A stretch of DNA of 5,049 nt from Polynucleobacter meluiroseus (GTDB lineage Bacteria; Pseudomonadota; Gammaproteobacteria; Burkholderiales; Burkholderiaceae): positions 1 through 5,049 of the forward strand of contig CALQED020000119.1 of NCBI GenBank assembly GCA_943329505.2, given 5' to 3'. The notes under the pieces were generated by a model. That model did no database searches. It saw nothing but the letters and a program-made list of their open reading frames with translations, and had not been told where the DNA came from. This document shows, piece by piece, positions 1-5,049 of this stretch. A program made the position numbers and the translations under genes. Position 1 is the stretch's first letter. Every line of letters begins with the position of its first letter.

Positions 1-158
1 GGTGGAGGTTACCGCGTTTCACCGTAACTAAATACGCTCGTCTCTGTGGCCCTATTCCTCACGTCACCGTGGATGGCCGTTAGCCATCACCCTACCCTAT
101 GGAGTCCGGACTTTCCTCCCCCTCAATAAAGAAGCGGCGATTGCCTAATTGACTCTGC
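1..158 (-). ncRNA. rnpB: RNase P RNA, bacterial class A, 5' portion (cut by window edge)
   Basis: Catalytic RNA of ribonuclease P, which removes the 5' leader from precursor tRNAs together with the RnpA protein. Read on the minus strand, the conserved class A landmarks appear in order: the P4-side core GGAGGAAAGTCCGGACTCC (about 101-119), the ATAGGGTAGGGTGATGG segment, a P8-like hairpin GATGG/CCATC, the conserved ACAGAGA element (about 40-47), and GTGAAACGCGGTAACCTCCACC near the left edge (about 1-21). The order and spacing match E. coli and Bordetella-type RNAs as I remember them. Only the first 40% or so is present; the 3' half with the partners of P1, P2 and P4 lies beyond position 1. The 5' end is placed at about 158 from the expected start of P1 (AGAGTCAAT) and a weak -10-like hexamer, so it could be off by several bases. 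P3 and P12 are unusually short. The gene lies about 53 bases downstream of pyrC in the same direction. Confidence 0.96.
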
Positions 159-179
159 GCCTGCAGTCTAACGCAGTCA
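150..179. repeat. imperfect inverted repeat at the rnpB start
   Basis: On the minus strand TGACTGCG (172-179) is complementary to CGCAG-AG-TCA (150-159): eight base pairs with a two-base bulge, separated by 12 bases that include the palindrome CTGCAG (161-166). It straddles the proposed rnpB start and -10-like hexamer. In a read-through transcript it would fold just ahead of, and into, the P1 strand. It may be chance; no function is shown. Confidence 0.35.
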
Positions 180-211
180 GGGCAAATTGGCTTGCAAAAA
201 GCAAAGTGAAT
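159..211 (-). promoter_or_regulatory. pyrC-rnpB spacer, possible weak rnpB promoter
   Basis: This short spacer lies between the pyrC stop codon and the 5' end of rnpB. On the minus strand, TAGACT (165-170) matches four of six positions of a sigma-70 -10 box and would place the start near 158, where rnpB is expected to begin. No convincing -35 sits at normal spacing: TTGCAA (192-197) is 21 bases away, which is too far. A short hairpin is possible (TTTGC and GCAAG around a T-rich loop, about 190-204), but no run of T follows it, so I do not call it a terminator. Promoter activity is an inference. Confidence 0.25.
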
Positions 212-1270
212 TTAAATCAGCGACCAGGCAATCGTTTCACCTGCACGCAAGGGAACAATCGTGTCATTACCCAGGGGCAACTCAGTGGGAATCCTTTGTG
301 CCTGCTTGGCAAGGGTAATATTTTTAGTATTGCGTGGCAAAGAATAAAAATCTGGGCCATAGAAGCTGGCAAAGCCCTCTAATTTATCTAACTTACCAAC
401 ACTCTCAAATGCTTCGGCATATAAACCTAAAGCATTGAATGCACTATAGCAACCAGCACACCCACACGCAGCCTCTTTGGCGCCTTTAGCATGAGGCGCA
501 CTATCGGTACCCAAAAAGAAGCGCGAGTTACCACTAGTAGCTGCCTCTAATAATGCAAGCCGATGCTCTTCACGCTTGAGTACTGGCAAACAGTAATTGT
601 GCGGACGAATACCACCAGCAAAAATTGCATTGCGATTTAAGAGTAAATGCTGTGGTGTCAGAGTAGCTGCAATCGTATTTTTTCCGCCAGTTAAAGCATC
701 GCGTACATAGTGCGCTGCTTGTTTGGTAGTAATGTGCTCAAACACGATTTTGAGCTCAGGGAAGTCTTGACGCAAAGGCTCAAGCACAGCATCAATAAAT
801 ACTGCTTCACGATCAAAAATATCGATGTCAGCATGCGTTACCTCACCATGCACTAGCAATGGCATGCCGACTGCTTGCATCGCCTCTAATGCTTTATAGC
901 AATGCTTGATATCACTGACACCGGCATCACTATTGGTCGTAGCACCAGCAGGATACAACTTGAAGGCAACAATGCCTTCCGCCTTCGCCTTACGGACTTC
1001 GTCTGCTGACGTATTGTCAGTAAGATATAAAGTCATCAGCGGAGTAAAGCTGCTAATACCCAAGGACTTCAGATTCGATTCAATACGGGATTGATATGCT
1101 TTAGCTAACTCTACAGTCGTCACAGGTGGTTTTAAATTTGGCATGATGATCGCGCGTGCAAATTGACGGACAGTATCAGCCAAGACATCCTTCATCACTT
1201 CACCATCACGAATATGCAAGTGCCAATCGTCAGGTTGGATCAGTTGAATTTGAGTGAGCGCATTAGACAT
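212..1270 (-). CDS. pyrC: dihydroorotase, class II (PyrC)
   Basis: Zinc amidohydrolase that reversibly cyclises N-carbamoyl-aspartate to dihydroorotate, the third step of de novo pyrimidine synthesis in the cytoplasm. The 352 residues are close to the 348 of E. coli PyrC, so it appears full length. Visible active-site features: [10 protein letters not shown] with metal-ligand histidines H17 and H19 and substrate arginine R21; N45 in MPNLKPP; the lysine expected to be carboxylated, K104, in [12 protein letters not shown]141 (LLVHGEV) and H179 (FEHITT) as further metal ligands; the TT of the mobile loop at 111-112; and the catalytic aspartate D256 in GTDSAPH. The cysteine-rich CGCAGC at 269-274 is also typical of class II enzymes. 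The start is ATG, one base after the stop of the glycerate kinase gene, with no recognisable Shine-Dalgarno sequence, which suggests translation coupled to that gene. All key residues are intact. Confidence 0.97.
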   Translation of the reverse strand: MSNALTQIQLIQPDDWHLHIRDGEVMKDVLADTVRQFARAIIMPNLKPPVTTVELAKAYQSRIESNLKSLGISSFTPLMTLYLTDNTSADEVRKAKAEGIVAFKLYPAGATTNSDAGVSDIKHCYKALEAMQAVGMPLLVHGEVTHADIDIFDREAVFIDAVLEPLRQDFPELKIVFEHITTKQAAHYVRDALTGGKNTIAATLTPQHLLLNRNAIFAGGIRPHNYCLPVLKREEHRLALLEAATSGNSRFFLGTDSAPHAKGAKEAACGCAGCYSAFNALGLYAEAFESVGKLDKLEGFASFYGPDFYSLPRNTKNITLAKQAQRIPTELPLGNDTIVPLRAGETIAWSLI

Positions 1271-1271
1271 A

Positions 1272-2612
1272 TTATTGATCGATCAAAATGATACGGAAAT
1301 CATTCACATTCGTTAGTGTAGGGCCAGTTTCCACTAAAGCCCCCAATTCTGCAAAGAAGCCATAACAATCATGAGCTGCCAAGAATGTTTCAGGTTTAAG
1401 TCCCAAGGATTGGCCTGCTGCTCGAATCTCACCGTCAAACCATGCGCCCGCATTCTTCTCGCTACCATCGATACCGTCAGTATCGGCAGCTAAAGCAGCA
1501 ATCTTTGGTAAATCAGTACTGGCCGCAAAAAGAGAGAGTAGATATTCGCTACAGCGGCCACCACGACCTTTAATGCCTGCAGGAATAGTCACTGTACATT
1601 CACCACCAGAGATCAGAGCCAAGGGCTTATCACTTTTAGCCAACTGATCCCGAGCTAATTGAGCCTGAGCGACACCCACCTCTTGCGCTTCACCAGTAAT
1701 AGTGTCACCTAAGACAATAGGCTCATAGCCTTGGGAACGAACATAATCAGCGGCCGCCTCCAAGCTTTTATAGGCCGTTGCAATGACATGATTGGCAACT
1801 TGTGCGCCTACCAAATCAATATCTTTTAAGGTCTCGGGTTTCTCTCCTGCTACACCTTGTTTGAGATGATTCAAAACAGATGGAGGAATAGTGTCTTCAC
1901 CTAAACGATACTTCTGCAAAATATTGAGCGCATCTAAATATGTTGAATAGTCAGCAGCGCAAGGACCGCTCGCTATATCCGCTGGAGAATCCCCAGTAAC
2001 ATCTGAAATTAGCAAAGCCTCCACTCTGGCGCCGCGTGCAATTGCAATCCTTGCTAAGTTGCCACCCAAGATTGCTGATAAATGTTTGCGCACCATATTC
2101 ATCTCCTCAATGGGAGCGCCACTCCGAAGTAGTGCCTCGGTCGTCTTACGCATATCGTCAATAGAGATGCCTTCAACCGGCAAGGTTAGGAGACTAGAGC
2201 CGCCTCCAGACACCAATGCAATCAAAATATCGCCGGCCTGTAACTTTTTTGCTAATGCAAAAACTTCTTTGGCACCATCCATGCCAGCTTGATCAGGCAC
2301 TGGATGACCAGCCTCCACAATATTGATATGGGAAGTTGGAGAGTTGTGCCCATAGCGAGTCAAAACAACCCCCTCAATCTTGGCTTGAGGCCAATGAAGT
2401 TGTGCATAAGACTCCAATGCGCTCGCCATCGATGCGCTCGCCTTCCCGGCCCCAACTACCAAACATTTACCTTGGGGTTCTTGCCCTACCGGAAATATTT
2501 TAGCCAAGCATTGGGGAATAATAATTTTCGGGTCTGCTACCGCAACTGCAGCAGCAAAGGCATTTTTGAGAATAGTCTCTGGAGTAACTGATGGATTCAT
2601 TTGCTGCGTCAT
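1272..2612 (-). CDS. glycerate 2-kinase, MOFRL family (GckA/TtuD type)
   Basis: Class II glycerate kinase, expected to phosphorylate D-glycerate with ATP to 2-phosphoglycerate, feeding glyoxylate, glycolate or tartrate carbon into glycolysis. Homologues are often annotated as TtuD or 'hydroxypyruvate reductase'. The product is 446 residues from the preferred ATG (numbering below counts a possible TTG one codon earlier as residue 1). An N-terminal DUF4147-type domain (about 12-250) shows VVGAGKAS (53-60, with K58), EAGHPVPD (101-108), LVSGGGSS (134-141), NMVRKHLS (173-180) and ISDVTGD (203-209). A C-terminal MOFRL domain (about 330-440) shows ISGGECTV (335-342), [11 protein letters not shown] (350-360), ADTDGIDG (377-384) and [10 protein letters not shown] (431-440). 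Full length with no disruption. It starts nine bases after the ABC transporter stop and ends one base before pyrC. Start choice: TTG at 2615 and ATG at 2612 are adjacent codons and neither has a clear ribosome binding site, so I prefer ATG. The kinase assignment is firm at family level; the exact substrate is inferred. Confidence 0.92.
   Translation of the reverse strand: MTQQMNPSVTPETILKNAFAAAVAVADPKIIIPQCLAKIFPVGQEPQGKCLVVGAGKASASMASALESYAQLHWPQAKIEGVVLTRYGHNSPTSHINIVEAGHPVPDQAGMDGAKEVFALAKKLQAGDILIALVSGGGSSLLTLPVEGISIDDMRKTTEALLRSGAPIEEMNMVRKHLSAILGGNLARIAIARGARVEALLISDVTGDSPADIASGPCAADYSTYLDALNILQKYRLGEDTIPPSVLNHLKQGVAGEKPETLKDIDLVGAQVANHVIATAYKSLEAAADYVRSQGYEPIVLGDTITGEAQEVGVAQAQLARDQLAKSDKPLALISGGECTVTIPAGIKGRGGRCSEYLLSLFAASTDLPKIAALAADTDGIDGSEKNAGAWFDGEIRAAGQSLGLKPETFLAAHDCYGFFAELGALVETGPTLTNVNDFRIILIDQ
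1275..1286. repeat. 12-bp palindrome before pyrC start
   Basis: TTGATCGATCAA is a perfect 12-base palindrome. It lies in the last codons of the glycerate kinase gene and four bases upstream of the pyrC ATG, where a pyrC ribosome binding site would normally be. It also contains two GATC sites. It could be an operator-like site or simply follow from the encoded Ile-Asp residues; no function is shown. Confidence 0.4.
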
Positions 2613-2621
2613 CAAGCTATT

Positions 2622-4445
2622 CTAATCAAGTGCAGCGCGTTCTTGCATTTGCCACATCTCGGTATATCTTCCATTAGCGGCAAGGAGCTCAAGATGGGTA
2701 CCACGCTCCACAATCTGACCATGCTCCATCACCAAGATTTGATCAGCATGAATAATGGTTGAAAGTCGATGCGCAATAATCAGGGTTGTTCTATTTTTAG
2801 CCAAACTCAGTAATTCTTCTTGAAAAGCCCTTTCGGTTTTGGAGTCCAAGGCAGAAGTGGCCTCATCAAAAATCAACATCGTGGGCTTTTTAAGCAAGGT
2901 TCGAGCGATCGCAACTCGCTGCTTCTCTCCACCAGATAATTTCAGACCACGCTCACCAACCTGCGTTTCATAACCCTCTGGCAGACGCTTAATAAAACCA
3001 TCGATTTGAGCTGCTCGAGCAGCCTCTTGTACCTCTTCAATCGTTGCCGAAGGATTGCCATACGCAATGTTATAACCAATAGTGTCGTTGAATAAAACCG
3101 TATCTTGCGGAACGATACCAATGGCTTTACGTAAGCTCGCCTGTGTCACATTTTGAATATTTTGCCCATCAATCAATATCTTTCCAGACTGCACATCGTA
3201 AAAACGAAAGAGCAATCTGGCCAAGGTACTTTTACCAGCACCACTTTGACCAACTACTGCGGTAATGGTGCCTGCAGGAATATTGAAGCTCACGTCATGC
3301 AGAATTTCACGCTTAGCATCATAGTGAAAGGACACATTCTCAAAGCGGACATCAGGCCCATGCCCATGGTTATCAATTTTTAAAGGATGGGCGTTAGGAG
3401 AGTCAGCAATCTCTTTATCGGTATTGAGTAAAGAGAACATTCGATCCATATCCGTTAACGACTGCTTAATCTCGCGATAGATCACTCCCAAAAAATTTAA
3501 CGGGATATATAGCTGAATCATTAGCGTATTCACCAAAACCAGGTCGCCTAGCGTCATCGTGCCATTCACCACACCAAGAGTGGCCCGCCACAGAATCAGT
3601 ACTAAACCAACTGCGATAATGATTTGTTGCCCGAGGTTTAAAACAGCTAAAGTCTTTTGAGACTTCACGGCAGCTGTTTGATATCGCAATAGATTCTCAT
3701 CATAACGACGAGCCTCAAAAGCCTCGTTACCAAAATACTTCACCGTCTCAAAGTTCAATAAAGAATCGATGGCTTTTTGATTGGCCTTTGAATCCATATC
3801 ATTCATGGTACGACGATAGTGTGTGCGCCATTCAGTCACAAGGATTGTGAAAGCAATATAGAGAATCAATGCAGCCAAGGTAATCGCTGCAAACCAAATA
3901 TCGTATGAATAGGCAAAGTAACCCAGCACCAAACAGAACTCGATGAGCGTTGGCAGAATGCTATAGAGAGAATAAGAAATCAGCGATTGAATACCACGTG
4001 TACCACGCTCAATATCACGACTGACACCACCAGTTTGGCGGGCTAGATGAAAACTTAAGGCTAAAGAATGTAAATGCTCAAAGACTTGAAGCGCTACCTT
4101 ACGAACAGCATTTTGGGTAACGCGTGCAAATAAGGCTTCACGCAACTCAGTGAAAATGGAGGCAGAGATTCTTAATAGGCCATAAGCAATAATGATGCCT
4201 ACAGGCACAACCAATAAAGCTTGTGGTGAACCCGCCTTAACATCCAAAGCGTCTATTAAATCTTTCATCAAAATTGGAATGCCAAGATTGGCAAACTTTG
4301 CAGCAATTAAGCAGCTGAGCGCAAAGATAACCCGAAAGCGATACTCTAAAAGATAAGGCAGAAGATCGCGGATCACACGCCAATCACCCCGTTGAGGTGT
4401 CTTTGAATCTGCACTACTGTGATGGCGTCCCGATGAATGTCTCAT
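2622..4445 (-). CDS. ABC exporter, Atm1/HMT type (fused permease and ATPase)
   Basis: Half-transporter of the type IV (B-family) exporter fold, expected to form a homodimer in the inner membrane and export glutathione-linked compounds, such as glutathione-metal or persulfide species, by analogy with Atm1. The 607 residues comprise a hydrophobic permease half with about six membrane segments (roughly 36-58, 76-95, 155-177, 182-203, 272-292, 300-321) and an ATPase half from about 365. ATPase motifs are all intact: A-loop Y375, Walker A GQSGAGKST (399-407), Q-loop Q447, signature LSGGEKQR (503-510), Walker B LIFDEATSALD (524-534, D527/E528) and H-loop H559. Atm1-type marks are SRDIERGTRGI (142-152), NFETVKYFGNE (231-241) and LNLGQQ (269-274); the arginines, N270 and Q273 fall where glutathione-contacting residues lie in bacterial Atm1 structures, as I recall them. 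The N-terminus is basic and has three histidines (H3, H8, H9). It starts 24 bases after nudB; only weak purine-rich sequence precedes the ATG. An MsbA-like role is less likely. The substrate is unknown. Confidence 0.93.
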   Translation of the reverse strand: MRHSSGRHHSSADSKTPQRGDWRVIRDLLPYLLEYRFRVIFALSCLIAAKFANLGIPILMKDLIDALDVKAGSPQALLVVPVGIIIAYGLLRISASIFTELREALFARVTQNAVRKVALQVFEHLHSLALSFHLARQTGGVSRDIERGTRGIQSLISYSLYSILPTLIEFCLVLGYFAYSYDIWFAAITLAALILYIAFTILVTEWRTHYRRTMNDMDSKANQKAIDSLLNFETVKYFGNEAFEARRYDENLLRYQTAAVKSQKTLAVLNLGQQIIIAVGLVLILWRATLGVVNGTMTLGDLVLVNTLMIQLYIPLNFLGVIYREIKQSLTDMDRMFSLLNTDKEIADSPNAHPLKIDNHGHGPDVRFENVSFHYDAKREILHDVSFNIPAGTITAVVGQSGAGKSTLARLLFRFYDVQSGKILIDGQNIQNVTQASLRKAIGIVPQDTVLFNDTIGYNIAYGNPSATIEEVQEAARAAQIDGFIKRLPEGYETQVGERGLKLSGGEKQRVAIARTLLKKPTMLIFDEATSALDSKTERAFQEELLSLAKNRTTLIIAHRLSTIIHADQILVMEHGQIVERGTHLELLAANGRYTEMWQMQERAALD

Positions 4446-4469
4446 CGCTCTATCTTATTCGCTTATAGA

Positions 4470-4913
4470 TTAACTTGCTAAAAACAATTTTCGAATGGCT
4501 TCACCATTGCTGGGAGAAAAACATTTCTGAGCTGCTGCTTCGAATGGTAACCACTCGTAGGCCACATGTTCTCTTGGTGAGAGGGTGATTGCAGTATCGT
4601 CTGGAACTCGCAGCGCAAACCAATGTTCAGTATTTTTCGTCACGCCAGGCGCATACCGAAAGCGCCAATCAGGATAAATTTCATATTCGATCTGGTGATG
4701 CATATTTTGGAGCGCCTCTGCAGATAGTTGCTCTACTGCAATGCCGGTTTCCTCAAAAACTTCCCGTGTAGCAGCTACAGCCAAATCTTCGCTTTGGGCG
4801 TCTAGGCTACCAGTAACGGATTGCCAAAAACCAGGACGATCTGCACGCTCTATCAACAAAACATCCCCATTCGATTTGTAGATCACTACTAAAACCGAAA
4901 TAGGGATTTTCAA
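4470..4913 (-). CDS. nudB: dihydroneopterin triphosphate diphosphatase (NudB, Nudix family)
   Basis: Nudix hydrolase expected to remove pyrophosphate from dihydroneopterin triphosphate, an early step of folate synthesis in the cytoplasm; such enzymes were first described as dATP pyrophosphohydrolases. The 147 residues match the roughly 150 of E. coli NudB. Family marks are the N-terminal strand PISVLVVIY (4-12), FWQSVTGS (29-36), the Nudix box from G35 to I58 with REVFEETG at 50-57 (metal-binding E54 and E55), and RYAPGVTKNTEHWFAL (86-101), nearly the E. coli sequence. The box has one more residue between G35 and E42 than the GX5E consensus. The start appears to be TTG: no ATG or GTG lies between it and the in-frame TAA that also ends aspS, and the first downstream candidate (GTG at codon 10) would cut into the first strand. 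No clear ribosome binding site is visible. It begins 27 bases after aspS, a neighbour I also associate with nudB in other betaproteobacteria. Confidence 0.93.
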   Translation of the reverse strand: MKIPISVLVVIYKSNGDVLLIERADRPGFWQSVTGSLDAQSEDLAVAATREVFEETGIAVEQLSAEALQNMHHQIEYEIYPDWRFRYAPGVTKNTEHWFALRVPDDTAITLSPREHVAYEWLPFEAAAQKCFSPSNGEAIRKLFLAS

Positions 4914-4940
4914 GATAGGTATAGATACTGCTAACTTATT

Positions 4941-5049
4941 TTATGCAGCAGGTGTTGCTTGACGCAAACGAATATGTAACTCACGCAATTGACGCTCATC
5001 AACTGGGCTAGGAGCCTGTGTCAATAAACATTGCGCACGCTGTGTTTTA
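4941..5049 (-). CDS. aspS: aspartyl-tRNA synthetase, C-terminal end (cut by window edge)
   Basis: Only the last 36 codons and the TAA stop are in the window; the rest lies beyond position 5049. The encoded tail contains [18 protein letters not shown] followed by [17 protein letters not shown]. This matches the conserved end of bacterial-type AspRS, where E. coli has PKTTAAACLMTEAPS and an ELSIQV-like strand, and is especially close to betaproteobacterial versions as I remember them. The enzyme attaches aspartate to tRNA-Asp; many bacteria lacking AsnRS use a form that also charges tRNA-Asn, which cannot be judged from this piece. The gene is upstream of nudB in the same direction and, notably, in the same reading frame, separated by its TAA and nine sense codons. 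Confidence 0.93.

Noticed and set aside
190..204. Possible intrinsic terminator after pyrC (TTTGC / GCAAG hairpin)
   Set aside because: The stem is only about five pairs including a wobble, and no T-run follows on the minus strand, so it does not meet terminator criteria.
149..382. Plus-strand open frame of 77 codons across the rnpB-pyrC spacer
   Set aside because: It lies antisense to the rnpB 5' end and the pyrC 3' end, shows no recognisable domain, and its composition is that of a reverse-complemented gene.
906..1094. Plus-strand open frame of 62 codons
   Set aside because: Antisense shadow of pyrC, including its conserved K104 region; no independent support.
2059..2591. Two plus-strand open frames (2059-2292 and 2289-2591) that nearly abut
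   Set aside because: Both are antisense to the intact glycerate kinase gene, whose conserved motifs span the same region; neither reads like a protein family.
2905..2912. GCGATCGC palindrome resembling a HIP1-type element
   Set aside because: A single copy inside the coding sequence for the conserved VAIART stretch; one 8-mer carries no weight.
3153..3383. Plus-strand open frame of 76 codons
   Set aside because: Antisense to the ABC transporter ATPase domain; no ribosome binding site or recognisable motif.
4589..4771. Plus-strand open frame of 60 codons
   Set aside because: Antisense to the conserved Nudix region of nudB.
1..5049. Mobile element, CRISPR, defence module or other undescribed system
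   Set aside because: Every part of the window is explained by intact core genes or short spacers; there are no regular repeats, no transposase or integrase, and no unrecognised gene.

Overview
The window looks like core chromosome from a betaproteobacterium of the Burkholderiaceae, most likely Polynucleobacter or a close relative. This rests on the protein sequences (an AspRS C-terminus and NudB that read as Burkholderiales types), an RNase P RNA of betaproteobacterial class A type, and a base composition that looks by eye well below that of Ralstonia or Burkholderia. The genus is my inference; no search was run.

Everything supported lies on the minus strand and is packed head to tail. In transcription order (right to left) the genes are: the 3' end of aspS (4941-5049, cut by the window edge); nudB, a Nudix hydrolase of folate synthesis (4470-4913); an Atm1-type ABC exporter (2622-4445); a MOFRL-family glycerate 2-kinase (1272-2612); pyrC, a class II dihydroorotase (212-1270); and the 5' portion of rnpB, the RNase P RNA (1 to about 158, running off the left edge). 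The gaps are about 27, 24, 9, 1 and 53 bases. No strong intrinsic terminator is visible between any of them, so one polycistronic unit is plausible, with rnpB either read through or started from its own poorly defined promoter.

The genes share no pathway: tRNA charging, folate synthesis, export of glutathione-linked or metal-linked compounds, glycerate assimilation, pyrimidine synthesis and tRNA processing. This is a compact housekeeping string, not an accessory island. There is no mobile element, CRISPR array, tRNA gene, prophage or defence module, and no gap over 300 bases.

I see no undescribed biological system. The points worth a second look are small: a start-codon region for pyrC without a Shine-Dalgarno sequence but with a 12-bp palindrome; a TTG start for nudB in the same frame as aspS; shortened P3 and P12 helices in the RNase P RNA; and the unterminated pyrC-rnpB junction.
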